Assembly (NCBI GenBank): GCA_026708385.1
Contig: JAPOVA010000028.1
Coordinates: 1-48,845 of the forward strand
DNA length: 48,845 bases
Source: Simkaniaceae bacterium
GTDB taxonomy: Bacteria; Chlamydiota; Chlamydiia; Chlamydiales; Simkaniaceae
Direction: 5' to 3'
Part shown: positions 25,590-34,337 of the stretch, in pieces
Position numbering within the stretch: the first letter of the stretch is position 1
Layout of the letters: each line of letters begins with the position of its first letter
The notes under the pieces: generated by a model
Databases searched by the model: none
The model's input: the letters and a program-made list of their open reading frames with translations, nothing else
Told to the model about the DNA's origin: nothing
Program-made: the position numbers and the translations under genes

Positions 25590-26762
25590 ATGAACGTACA
25601 CGAGTATCAGGCAAAAGAGATTTTGGGGCGATACGGGATTCCCATACCCCCCTTTGCAACGGCGTCGACCCCTACCGAGGCGGAACAGGCGATGAAGGCC
25701 TTGGGGATGAAGCGGGCGGTCATCAAAATCCAAGTACATGCGGGAGGACGGGGTAAAGCCGGAGGGGTGAAGTTTGTGCAGTCGGTAGAGGAGGCCGTTT
25801 CCTGTTGTGAGAAGCTTATCGGCATGCGCATGGTCGGTCCGCAGACGGGGAAAGGGGGTGTGGTCGCAAGGCGGGTATTGCTTGCCGAACCCGTAGAGAT
25901 TGCCAAAGAATACTATCTCGGAGCGGTGATCGACCGAAATAAAGGAGAAGCGATTCTGATCGCATCGCAGGAGGGGGGGATGGAGATCGAAGAGGTGGCG
26001 CGGAAAGATCCCGGAAAGATCTTACGTTTACCGATTTTGGCCGACGGCAGGATAAGGGGGTATCTTGCGATTCGCCTATGCAAATTCATGGGATGGACGG
26101 GTCCGGTTGCAAAGGCAGGGATCCGGATTGCCAAGGGGGTGGCCAAGGCATTCTGCGATACCGATGCCGATCTCTTGGAGATCAATCCCCTGGTTTTGGA
26201 AGAGTCCGGACCCGGACGGTTGTGGGCGGTCGACACCAAACTGAGCGTTGATGACAACGCCCTTTTTCGCCAACAGGAGATCGCGGGCTTTTTCGATCCG
26301 ACGCAGATCCCTCTTGCGGAGGCAACGGCTAATGAGCACGGTCTATCCTATATTGCTCTCGAAGGGGAGATCGGGTGTATGGTTAACGGAGCGGGACTTG
26401 CCATGGCGACGATGGATAGTATCCGCTTCTACGGTGGCGCACCCGCCAACTTCTTGGATGTCGGGGGGGGTGCCGATGTCGTCAAGGTGAAGGAAGGATT
26501 TAAGCTCATCTTAGGCGATAAGAATGTCAAAGCGGTCTTGGTCAATATCTTCGGTGGTATCATGGACTGTGCCGTGATTGCCGAAGGGGTCATTGCGGCC
26601 GTATCCGAACAGGGAATCCGGGTCCCTCTCATCGTCCGGCTGGAGGGAACGAACGTAGACGAGGGAAGGAAGATGCTCGAAAAATCCTCCTTCACCATCG
26701 TCTCGGCTACCGGTATGGCCGATGCCGCGCAAAAAGCTGTTCGTTACGCAAGAGGAGGATGA
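25590..26762 (+). CDS. sucC: Succinyl-CoA synthetase beta subunit (390 aa)
   Basis: With SucD this forms the TCA-cycle enzyme that converts succinyl-CoA to succinate with ATP or GTP formation in the cytosol. The start MNVHEYQAKEIL is the classical one. The N-terminal ATP-grasp domain has IKIQVHAGGRGKAGGVK, followed by ADLLEINPLV and the C-terminal CoA-ligase domain with NIFGGIMDC and the GTNVDEGRKML helix. Length is normal. It is followed after three bases by sucD, so the two are cotranslated. The sucCD pair next to ftsY mirrors the chlamydial gene order. Confidence 0.97.
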   Translation: MNVHEYQAKEILGRYGIPIPPFATASTPTEAEQAMKALGMKRAVIKIQVHAGGRGKAGGVKFVQSVEEAVSCCEKLIGMRMVGPQTGKGGVVARRVLLAEPVEIAKEYYLGAVIDRNKGEAILIASQEGGMEIEEVARKDPGKILRLPILADGRIRGYLAIRLCKFMGWTGPVAKAGIRIAKGVAKAFCDTDADLLEINPLVLEESGPGRLWAVDTKLSVDDNALFRQQEIAGFFDPTQIPLAEATANEHGLSYIALEGEIGCMVNGAGLAMATMDSIRFYGGAPANFLDVGGGADVVKVKEGFKLILGDKNVKAVLVNIFGGIMDCAVIAEGVIAAVSEQGIRVPLIVRLEGTNVDEGRKMLEKSSFTIVSATGMADAAQKAVRYARGG

Positions 26763-26765
26763 TCC

Positions 26766-27647
26766 GTGCCGATCCTGATCGATAAAAATACGCGTATCAT
26801 CACTCAAGGTATTACGGGAAAATCGGGTAGCCTCCATACCGAGGCATGTCTCGAGTACGGTTCCGAGGTGGTGGGGGGGGTGACCCCCGGTAAGGGGGGG
26901 GAGAAGTTTTTCGGGTTGCCCGTTTTCGATACCGTTATGGAGGCAGAAGAGGCGGTTGCTCCGGATGCGACGATGATCTTCGTCCCCCCCCCTTTTGCGG
27001 CCGATGCTATCCTGGAGGCGGAAGAGGCGCACATACCCCTCATCGTTTGCATTACCGAAGGCATTCCCGTAAGAGATATGGTAGAGGTGTCCCGTATCAT
27101 GGCCCGTTCGCAACATTCCCGTCTGATCGGTCCCAACTGTCCCGGTGTGATCACACCCGGAGAGTGCAAGATCGGTATCATGCCCGGTTACATCCACAAA
27201 AAGGGTAGGGTGGGGATCGTTTCCCGTTCCGGTACGTTGACCTATGAGGCGGTGTGGCAGACGACACGGATCGGGCTCGGCCAGACGAGTTGTGTCGGGA
27301 TCGGAGGGGACCCTCTCAACGGTACGAGTTTTGTCGATGTGCTTAAACTGTTCGAAGAAGATCCCGAAACCGAAGGGATTTTGCTGATCGGGGAGATCGG
27401 AGGGAGTGCCGAAGAGGAGGCTGCGGCGTGGATCCGAAGTTCCGCCTCCAAACCGGTAGCCGCCTTCATTGCAGGGGTCACGGCCCCTCCCGGGCGTCGT
27501 ATGGGACATGCGGGGGCGATCGTCTCTTTCGGATCGGGTAGTGCGGAGGGCAAGATAGAAGCTCTGAAGCAAGCGGGTGTTACGGTAACCGATTCTCCGG
27601 CCGATATGGGTGATGCCATGCGCAGGGCCATGGAGACAAAGTCATGA
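26766..27647 (+). CDS. sucD: Succinyl-CoA synthetase alpha subunit (293 aa)
   Basis: This subunit binds CoA and carries the phosphorylated histidine. It starts at GTG 26766; a GAGGA sequence at the end of sucC serves as ribosome-binding site. The CoA-binding [12 protein letters not shown] and IGPNCPGVI are present, and the active-site histidine is in [12 protein letters not shown]9 run (26984-26992) encodes the conserved [11 protein letters not shown]. The gene is convergent with the permease gene, whose stop lies 15 bases downstream, leaving no room for a hairpin terminator between them. Confidence 0.97.
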   Translation: MPILIDKNTRIITQGITGKSGSLHTEACLEYGSEVVGGVTPGKGGEKFFGLPVFDTVMEAEEAVAPDATMIFVPPPFAADAILEAEEAHIPLIVCITEGIPVRDMVEVSRIMARSQHSRLIGPNCPGVITPGECKIGIMPGYIHKKGRVGIVSRSGTLTYEAVWQTTRIGLGQTSCVGIGGDPLNGTSFVDVLKLFEEDPETEGILLIGEIGGSAEEEAAAWIRSSASKPVAAFIAGVTAPPGRRMGHAGAIVSFGSGSAEGKIEALKQAGVTVTDSPADMGDAMRRAMETKS

Positions 27648-27662
27648 AGCGAACCGGGCCGG

Positions 27663-28844
27663 CTATCTCGTCAATTCCGCAACAGTGAGGGCAATAACGA
27701 CGCAGGAAAAGCATCCGTAACCGATCAACATTCCCCGACCTCCCCGGATAAGTCGGGGATATCTCCCCCTTGTCACATAGCGCGTCTTCCACACCATGGC
27801 CACGGGAAGCAATCCGAATAGGGAGACGGCAACGACCCCCCCGCTTATGTGCAACAGAGTGAGGAAGAGGTTCGGGTTGAAAAATGAGAAGAGGGCCGGG
27901 GGTAAGATCACTCCGAGAATGTAGGGAAACCGCCTTTTCCGGACCTCAAAGGAGTTGGCAAGAAAGTTTACGCAACTGAGTGCTACCGATAGAAGGGACG
28001 TGATGACGGCAAAAAAGGAAAATCCCCTTATGAAGGAGGCAACGTAAGTACCGGAACGATCCAGAAGTCCGAGCAATACCGATTCATTGCTTCCCTGTCC
28101 GGATCCGCCCTGCGACATGGCGCCCAGTATGACCAACATCCAGACGAGGTAGATCGAAAAGGTCACGCAAGTTCCGAGAAAAAGGGCGGAACGGATCCGT
28201 TTTATGTCGTAATGCAAGGAGTGCGCGACCGTCGGAACGAGGTTTTGGAAGCCGAAAGAGACGATGAAAACGGGAAATGTCCATACCACACTTTTCGGGT
28301 CGACGGAGAGCAGGAGGCGTTCCGGATGCACCTTAGGCAGTCCCGCACAGAGGAGACATACGTAAAAGGCAAGCATGCCGAAGAGAAGGGCGGTGTTGAT
28401 CGCCTCCACTTTCCCGATGCGTAAAGAGAGGGTGACGAAGAGAAAGACGACGTGAAGGAGCAAACAAAACGGGGTCGAACAGGCAAAACCCCACCCATGC
28501 AGAACCCTCCGGATGATCGTACACGACGCATCGAAGTAGGCGGTTAAGAGAAGATAAAACAAGAACACGAAGAGGCCGGCTCCCAATATCTTGGCTCCCC
28601 TTCCCAGTGCGGTATCGAGCAGACCCATCAGGTCAACCGGTTTTCTCACACCGAGATAAACCTCCAAAATCATGAATCCGGAGAGGTACATATAGGCCCA
28701 CCCGACGAGGAGGGGGAGGAGAGACGGGACGAATCCGGAAGAGGCACAAGAAAGGGGCAGTCCCAACATACCGCCCCCGATGCAACATCCCGTTACAAGG
28801 GCGGCCGCCCCGAACACTCCGACCCCGTCTCGCGCCCCGACCAT
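27663..28844 (-). CDS. tyrP: Aromatic amino-acid permease, HAAAP family (393 aa)
   Basis: An inner-membrane transporter with about eleven hydrophobic helices. GCCIGGGMLGLPL in helix 1 is the family's substrate-binding signature, and FQNLVPTVAHSLHYD in the middle is typical of TyrP/Mtr proteins. The likely substrate is tyrosine or tryptophan imported with protons; exact specificity is not determined. In Chlamydia, tyrP genes lie close to ftsY-sucCD-htrA. Here it directly follows htrA (16-base gap), so both are probably cotranscribed. Confidence 0.85.
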   Translation of the reverse strand: MVGARDGVGVFGAAALVTGCCIGGGMLGLPLSCASSGFVPSLLPLLVGWAYMYLSGFMILEVYLGVRKPVDLMGLLDTALGRGAKILGAGLFVFLFYLLLTAYFDASCTIIRRVLHGWGFACSTPFCLLLHVVFLFVTLSLRIGKVEAINTALLFGMLAFYVCLLCAGLPKVHPERLLLSVDPKSVVWTFPVFIVSFGFQNLVPTVAHSLHYDIKRIRSALFLGTCVTFSIYLVWMLVILGAMSQGGSGQGSNESVLLGLLDRSGTYVASFIRGFSFFAVITSLLSVALSCVNFLANSFEVRKRRFPYILGVILPPALFSFFNPNLFLTLLHISGGVVAVSLFGLLPVAMVWKTRYVTRGRYPRLIRGGRGMLIGYGCFSCVVIALTVAELTR

Positions 28845-28860
28845 CTCTTTCCTATTCGTT

Positions 28861-30315
28861 CTACTTCTTGGTTTTCAAAGAACAAAACCGGACAACGGTC
28901 CCCTGCTTGACCAAAAGTAAAATCCTCTCTTTCGACCGAGCGTCTCGCACGGCATTGTCAAATTCACTTACGTTCGCAATCTCTTTGTGATCGACCGCCA
29001 TGATGACGGCTCCTTTCCGTAAACCGGCCCGTTGCGCGGGCGAATCGGGAAAGACCGAAAGGATGACGACCCCCTTTTCGTCCGCTCGCAAACCGTGACG
29101 TTCGATCTCTTCTCGTACGAGGTTGCTTACCGTCACCCCGAGTACCGTGGATGACGTCTCGCCGGGGGAGTAGGTGGTCTGTCCGTGCATAGCCAACGTG
29201 AGGGGCACATGTAGTGCGGAACCGTTCCGGTTGAGGGTAAGGGTAATCTTCGTCCCCGGTTTGAGCAACATGATTTCGTTGCGTAACCCGAGCGGTGTCT
29301 CCACCTTGCGTTTGTTGATGTGGGTGATGATATCGCCCTGTTTGATCCCTGCCGAGGCTGCGGGAGAGTCCTTGACCACTTCGGAAACGAGAACTCCCTC
29401 TACCTTTTTCAGTCCGAAGACATCGGCAAGGTCTTGGTCGATCGGTTGCATCTTCACACCCAGAAACCCCCGCGTTACCGAACCCCTGTCGATGAGTTGT
29501 TCTTTGACGTTCCGTAACATGTTGCTCGGAATGGCAAATCCGATCCCCATATACCCTCCCGAACGGGATACGATGATGGCGGTGTTCATCCCCACGACCT
29601 GCCCCTCGAGATCTACGAGGGGACCCCCCGAGTTTCCTTGGTTGATAGCGGCATCGGTCTGCAGAAAATCCTCGAGATCGGTAATCTCCAACCCCTGCCT
29701 TCCCTTGGCACCGATGATGCCTGCCGTTACGGTTGCCTCCAGATGCATCGGGCTGCCTACGGCGAGCACCCACTGACCCACCTCGACCGCATCGGAGTCG
29801 GCAAAGGTGAGGTAAGGGTAGTCTTTCCCCTCTTCTTTGTCGATTTTGAGCACCGCAACGTCGGTCCTCTCATCTCCGCCGATGTAGGTGGCCGGAAGCT
29901 TTCGCTTGGTGCCGCTGTGTAGGAGAACGGTGATCTTTTTTGCCATCCGCACCACGTGATAGTTGGTGAGGATGTGTCCGTCGGGAGAGATGATGAAACC
30001 GGATCCCTGCCCTACCCGACTCGGTCCCGATCCGGGGTTTGGTTGTCCGGGGGGCATACCGAAGAAGCGACGAAAAAAGTCGTCGTTATGGAAAAACTCG
30101 AACGGTTCCCGTCCGGAAGAGTCGGCGATCCCTTCGGCCAAGATGAGAACCACGGCAGGTGTTGCTTTTTTTGCCGCGGCAACAAAGGGTCCCTGCCGGG
30201 GACCCGACGTTTCGGTAAGAATCTCCTTCCCGGACTCCGGCCCCCGGACCGCGGAAAGGAGGGGGCCGGCTGCGACGAGAGAGAGTGCCATGACATAGGA
30301 CAGGAAGCGGGCCAT
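28861..30315 (-). CDS. htrA: Periplasmic serine protease HtrA/DegP (484 aa)
   Basis: HtrA is a stress-induced chaperone-protease of the periplasm, also released by Chlamydia into host cells. A signal peptide covers about 1-22. The trypsin-like domain has the triad His120 (LTNYHVV), Asp152 (RTDVAVL) and Ser229 (GNSGGPL). Two PDZ domains follow (about 285-375 and 385-475), with GFLGVK and PAASAGIKQGD in the first and PAQRAGLRKGAVI in the second. Length matches chlamydial HtrA. It leads a two-gene unit with the permease. Relative to the usual chlamydial order it is inverted against sucCD. Confidence 0.96.
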   Translation of the reverse strand: MARFLSYVMALSLVAAGPLLSAVRGPESGKEILTETSGPRQGPFVAAAKKATPAVVLILAEGIADSSGREPFEFFHNDDFFRRFFGMPPGQPNPGSGPSRVGQGSGFIISPDGHILTNYHVVRMAKKITVLLHSGTKRKLPATYIGGDERTDVAVLKIDKEEGKDYPYLTFADSDAVEVGQWVLAVGSPMHLEATVTAGIIGAKGRQGLEITDLEDFLQTDAAINQGNSGGPLVDLEGQVVGMNTAIIVSRSGGYMGIGFAIPSNMLRNVKEQLIDRGSVTRGFLGVKMQPIDQDLADVFGLKKVEGVLVSEVVKDSPAASAGIKQGDIITHINKRKVETPLGLRNEIMLLKPGTKITLTLNRNGSALHVPLTLAMHGQTTYSPGETSSTVLGVTVSNLVREEIERHGLRADEKGVVILSVFPDSPAQRAGLRKGAVIMAVDHKEIANVSEFDNAVRDARSKERILLLVKQGTVVRFCSLKTKK

Positions 30316-30663
30316 CGTGCTACGATTCTCCGGTTTTCCGAACGAGCACCATTGTGCCGGATGTACGGTATCTTTGTCCGGAGAATTTTCCCCTTCGTTC
30401 GGAGAAGGTGTCGATTCCGACCATGCGACGGGGTGAGGTCGTCTCCGGGTCGGGATTTTTTCGACTACCGATTTACGAAAGGCAAGTATATTCCATACCC
30501 CTTACGGGGTTATGTTTAATATTTTATGTGATTTTGTCATGACCACGGATGTTGCCGGCGCATTTGGGGGGTGATCCGGTTGCGTCCGATAACATGCAAA
30601 CATCTCTCGAGCACAATATTTGTAGACCTCGGTGTTTTTCTCGCCCGGTATGCCGGATCCGTG
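30316..30663. other. Intergenic region upstream of htrA
   Basis: No gene is visible. A small stem ACCCC/GGGGT with a TTAC loop lies at about 30497-30510, followed by an AT-rich stretch; it could be a weak terminator or a regulatory stem. The htrA promoter is not clear to me. Confidence 0.3.
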
Positions 30664-30692
30664 TTGCTTTCCGATCCGGTTTGTGGTAGTCT
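30664..30692 (+). promoter_or_regulatory. Promoter of the 30724 gene
   Basis: The -35 TTGCTT (30664-30669) and -10 TAGTCT (30687-30692) are spaced 17 bases. The position excludes the longer frame that starts at 30571. Confidence 0.5.
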
Positions 30693-30723
30693 CCTCTCCG
30701 AACCGAAAATAAGGAGGGACCCT

Positions 30724-31053
30724 GTGTTTTGTCTGTGTTGTTGTCGTACCCGCAACGAGGGGGCGCCCGCCTCCCCCGATCCCGCCCCTGCCCGTGGTGG
30801 GCGGACGTTTGTTCCCCGACCTCTGCGTCGGGGGGACCGATCGATTTCGTTACCCGAGTTCCGTCTCGCAAGTTCGTTGGATCGTCTGACGGAAATTAAG
30901 GCGCTCCCCGGTGCCGGCATCGCCGTCGTGCGCCGAGACATGCAACGAATGGAAGAGATTCGCCGTAAGGGTCTTGACCCCCTGAGTGGTGTGCGGTACG
31001 AGTCCGGTGATCCTGTGCGGGTCGTGGTGATTCCGAAGTTCCCGAAGCGCTGA
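30724..31053 (+). CDS. Cysteine-cluster N-terminal protein (109 aa, GTG start)
   Basis: The start is GTG 30724, with AAGGAGGG four to five bases upstream and a promoter just before. The protein begins MFCLCCCRTRNEG: four cysteines within residues 3-7, directly followed by basic residues, much like the palmitoylated N terminus of vertebrate GAP-43 (MLCCMRR). After a Pro-rich, basic linker there is a folded-looking part with a helix (EFRLASSLDRLTEIKA) and a strand-rich C terminus (GDPVRVVVIPKF). There is no signal peptide or membrane span. No family is recognised. It belongs by N terminus, but not by its body, with the genes at 1830, 14443 and 22849. Confidence 0.65.
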   Translation: MFCLCCCRTRNEGAPASPDPAPARGGRTFVPRPLRRGDRSISLPEFRLASSLDRLTEIKALPGAGIAVVRRDMQRMEEIRRKGLDPLSGVRYESGDPVRVVVIPKFPKR

Positions 31054-31408
31054 ATCGGCACATGCGTCGGTCCGCCGAGCCGGCGATTTTCGGAAAGGAG
31101 GGGTGAGGACTCGCCCTCCGAGAATCGGTCCGAATTCGATACCTCCGTGCCGGCACGGCCTTTTCCGTGACGTTACGACGGATCGGTATCCTCTCCTTCT
31201 CTACGGCTTCTCGAACAAGGGTGCGGTGTTCTCGCGCCCTGTTCCGTGGAGAAAAGGGGCTCTTCGTCTTTCCTTGACCGGCCCCCCCCCGCCGATGTCG
31301 GTGTGTTTGCCTGCCGGCGCGCGTCCTCGACCACGGTTCGTTCGCATCTTCCGGGTGTTTGCTTCGTGAGCAGGCAACCGGCGGCTCTGCGAGAGGTGCT
31401 ACCTACTT
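31054..31408. other. Intergenic region before valS
   Basis: I see no supported gene. An 88-codon frame from GTG 31103 has AAGGAG only two bases before it and an Arg/Pro-rich composition typical of a non-coding frame. A C9 run lies at 31282-31290. Confidence 0.4.
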
Positions 31409-31436
31409 TGGCCTAAAAGTAGAACTCTGTATATTG
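31409..31436 (+). promoter_or_regulatory. Promoter of valS
   Basis: The -35 TTGGCC (31409-31414) and -10 TATATT (31431-31436) are spaced 16 bases, 30 bases before the ATG. The same TATATTGAC string forms the -10 region before the gene at 40400. Confidence 0.45.
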
Positions 31437-31466
31437 ACCCTGACAAGCCCGTAGGGGAGGGTAAGG

Positions 31467-34304
31467 ATGTCTGCAAGGTATGAGGAGTTGCCGAAGCGGT
31501 ATGTGCCCGGCCCCGTTGAGGAAAAACTGCGCCGGTTTTGGGAGAGAGAACGGTTCTTTCATGCCGATGTTGCCTCAGACGGGCCCTCTTTTTCCCTCGT
31601 TCTTCCTCCGCCCAACATCACGGGGGCGCTCCACATGGGTCATGCCCTTGTCAACTCCCTTCAAGATGCCCTTGTCCGTTACAAGAGGATGTCCGGATTC
31701 GAAACGGTCTGGATTCCCGGGACCGACCATGCAGGAATTTCCACGCAGACCGTCGTGGAAAGGCAGCTCATGGCATTGGAGGGAAAAAAGCGACGCGACT
31801 ACTCGCGTGAGGAATTTTTACGACATGTTTTGGCATGGAAGGAGACGCATGAAACGCGGATTGCGGAACAACTCAAAAAACTCGGGTGTTCCTGTGATTT
31901 TTCGCGCTACCGTTTCACGATGGATGAACGGTCGAGCCGTGCGGTACGCGTTCTTTTCAAGAAGCTCTACGATGACCGGTTGATCTACAAAGGGGACTAC
32001 CTCGTGAACTGGGATCCCGTCTCCGAAACCGCCCTTGCCGACGATGAGGTGGAATATGAGGAGAGGGAAGGGAAGCTCTTTTTCATTCGTTATCCGGAGG
32101 CGGGAAGGGAAGGGGAACCGGACTCCGGAGTCGTGATCGCGACGACGAGGCCCGAGACGATGTCGGCCGATGTTGCGGTTGCCGTTTTTCCGGACGATGA
32201 GAGATATAAACATCTGATCGGCAAGCGACTTACCCTTCCCCTCTTCGGGCGCTCGATTCCCGTCATCGCCGATCGTCATGTCGACCCCGATTTCGGCACG
32301 GGGGCGGTCAAGATTACCCCCGCACACGATCCGAGCGATTATGAGATGGGTCAACGACACGGACTGGAGATGATCAACCTTCTCCATCCCGACGGTACCT
32401 TCAACGAAAACGGGGGGAGCTTCGAAGGACTCTATCCCGAGACGGCTCGGGAGAAGGTGGCTAAGATCCTCAAGGAGTCGGGATGTTTGGAGAAAACGGT
32501 TCCGCACAGACACAGAGTGGGCCTTTCCTACCGCTCCAAGGCGGTGATCGAGCCCTATCTGTCAAAACAGTGGTTCGTCAAGGTGACCGTCTTCAAAGAG
32601 CGGTTGATCGAGGCCGTTGCATCGGGAGAGGTGCGCTTCTACCCCGAAAGTCCGAAAAAAACCTACTTCCATTGGATTGAAAATTTAGGGGATTGGTGTA
32701 TTTCCCGGCAAATCCGGTGGGGACACAGGATTCCCGTTTGGTACCGGAAAGGGAATAGGGAGGAGATGCTCTGCTTTGCGGGGGAGGGGATGCCGCCCGA
32801 GGTGTGTGCGGCTGCCGGAGAATGGGAGCGGGAGACCGATGTGTTGGATACCTGGTTTTCCTCCGCTCTGTGGCCCTTGAGTACCCTTGGTTGGCCCGAA
32901 GAGACGGAAGAATTTGCCCGCTTTTATCCGAACTCTTGCCTGATTACGGGAAATGACATCCTCTTCTTCTGGGTAGCCAGGATGATGATGGTCGGTTGGT
33001 ATGTGACGGGAAAAATGCCCTTCTCCGAAGTCAATCTGCAGGGGCTGATCTTCGGTAAATCGTATTTCCGGAAGGGTGCATGGGGGGAGACGCTCTACGT
33101 CTCTGCGGAGGAAAGGGATAGGTTTGACGGAGGTGCACCCCTTCCCGAGGGTGTGGTTGCCAAATGGGAGAAGATGTCCAAATCGAAAGGGAATGTGATC
33201 GATCCGAACGATATGATCGACCTCTACGGTGCCGATGCGGTGCGCATGGCGTTGGCTTCAAGTGCTTCGCAGTCAACACAGATCGATTTGGATCCCAGAA
33301 GTTTCGAAGAATATAGAAATTTTGCCAATAAGATATGGAACGGTTCCGGGTTCGTGTTGACCCATCTGGCCTCTCTTTCGCCGGATGAGTTCGTGAAACC
33401 GTTGGGCGATCTTGCCTGGGAGGATCGGTGGATTTTCTCCCTCCTACACGGTGTGATCGACGGGATGCGCGGTGCTTTTTCCGAATATGCTTTTTCTCGT
33501 GCATCCTGTTCGTGTTATACCTTCTTCCGGGATCGATTTTGCGCCTACTACTTGGAAATGGCCAAACCCGTCCTCATGCGAGGAGATGAGGGGATCGGAA
33601 AGAGGAAGATTCTCGCAATTGTCCTGCTCTCTTTCATCCGGTTGATGCACCCTTTTGCGCCCTTCATTACGGAAGAGGTTTTTGCCCTGATCAAAGCCCG
33701 CCTGCCCCTTCCCGACACTGCCGACTCCGACATTGCCGACGGGTACGTGGCGGAAGCCGTCCGAGCCCTTCGCGCACCTGCTTGTGCCCGTGCACCCTAC
33801 CCCGTCCCTTCCGGAAGGGGTGCAAGGGATCGACGGGCGGAAGAACGATTCGCTACCGTGCAACGCTTCGTTTACGCGATTCGAAATATCCGGGCCGAAA
33901 CGGGCATCTCTCCCGGTACCGCCTCGGATCTGATCGTAAACGGGGAAGAGGGGGCGCAACAGGCGGTACGACGGGATGAGACGATCATCCGAGCATTGGT
34001 GCCGATCCGGGAATTTCGCTTCAGTGAGGAGGTGAAGGGGGTTTGTGCCTCTTCCGAAGTGGCGGGAGCGCACCTCACCATCCCTTTGACACCCGAGCTG
34101 GTTGCCAAAGAGAGGGACCGTCTGCACAAGGAGAAAGAGAAATGCACCTCCCGGATCGCACTCGCAAAGAGGCGACTTGCCGACCGGCAATTCGTCGAGA
34201 ATGCCCCACAGGAGATCGTGGAGAAGTTCCGGACCGATCTTGCTCGAGAGGAGGAGAAGTTGCGTCTCACGGAAAGGGCGATTGCATTGCGTTCGGAAGG
34301 GTGA
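31467..34304 (+). CDS. valS: Valyl-tRNA synthetase (945 aa)
   Basis: A class I synthetase that charges tRNA-Val in the cytosol and edits mischarged Thr. The ATG has a GGGTAAGG upstream. The HIGH motif reads HMGH (56-59) and the KMSKS motif is exact (569-573). The editing domain contains TTRPETMSADVAVAV and GTGAVKITPAHDPSDYEMG. The anticodon-binding region and a C-terminal Lys/Glu-rich coiled coil (ELVAKERDRLHKEKEK) are present. Length is normal for the bacterial enzyme. It is transcribed alone and converges on gltA. Confidence 0.97.
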   Translation: MSARYEELPKRYVPGPVEEKLRRFWERERFFHADVASDGPSFSLVLPPPNITGALHMGHALVNSLQDALVRYKRMSGFETVWIPGTDHAGISTQTVVERQLMALEGKKRRDYSREEFLRHVLAWKETHETRIAEQLKKLGCSCDFSRYRFTMDERSSRAVRVLFKKLYDDRLIYKGDYLVNWDPVSETALADDEVEYEEREGKLFFIRYPEAGREGEPDSGVVIATTRPETMSADVAVAVFPDDERYKHLIGKRLTLPLFGRSIPVIADRHVDPDFGTGAVKITPAHDPSDYEMGQRHGLEMINLLHPDGTFNENGGSFEGLYPETAREKVAKILKESGCLEKTVPHRHRVGLSYRSKAVIEPYLSKQWFVKVTVFKERLIEAVASGEVRFYPESPKKTYFHWIENLGDWCISRQIRWGHRIPVWYRKGNREEMLCFAGEGMPPEVCAAAGEWERETDVLDTWFSSALWPLSTLGWPEETEEFARFYPNSCLITGNDILFFWVARMMMVGWYVTGKMPFSEVNLQGLIFGKSYFRKGAWGETLYVSAEERDRFDGGAPLPEGVVAKWEKMSKSKGNVIDPNDMIDLYGADAVRMALASSASQSTQIDLDPRSFEEYRNFANKIWNGSGFVLTHLASLSPDEFVKPLGDLAWEDRWIFSLLHGVIDGMRGAFSEYAFSRASCSCYTFFRDRFCAYYLEMAKPVLMRGDEGIGKRKILAIVLLSFIRLMHPFAPFITEEVFALIKARLPLPDTADSDIADGYVAEAVRALRAPACARAPYPVPSGRGARDRRAEERFATVQRFVYAIRNIRAETGISPGTASDLIVNGEEGAQQAVRRDETIIRALVPIREFRFSEEVKGVCASSEVAGAHLTIPLTPELVAKERDRLHKEKEKCTSRIALAKRRLADRQFVENAPQEIVEKFRTDLAREEEKLRLTERAIALRSEG

Positions 34305-34337
34305 GGCCTCTCTTACTCGGGACCGACCCGCAGAAGG

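Noticed and set aside
31103-31369. 88-codon plus-strand frame before valS
   Set aside because: Shine-Dalgarno-like AAGGAG is only two bases from the GTG, the composition is Arg/Pro-rich, and the frame runs through a C9 tract; I do not support it as a gene.
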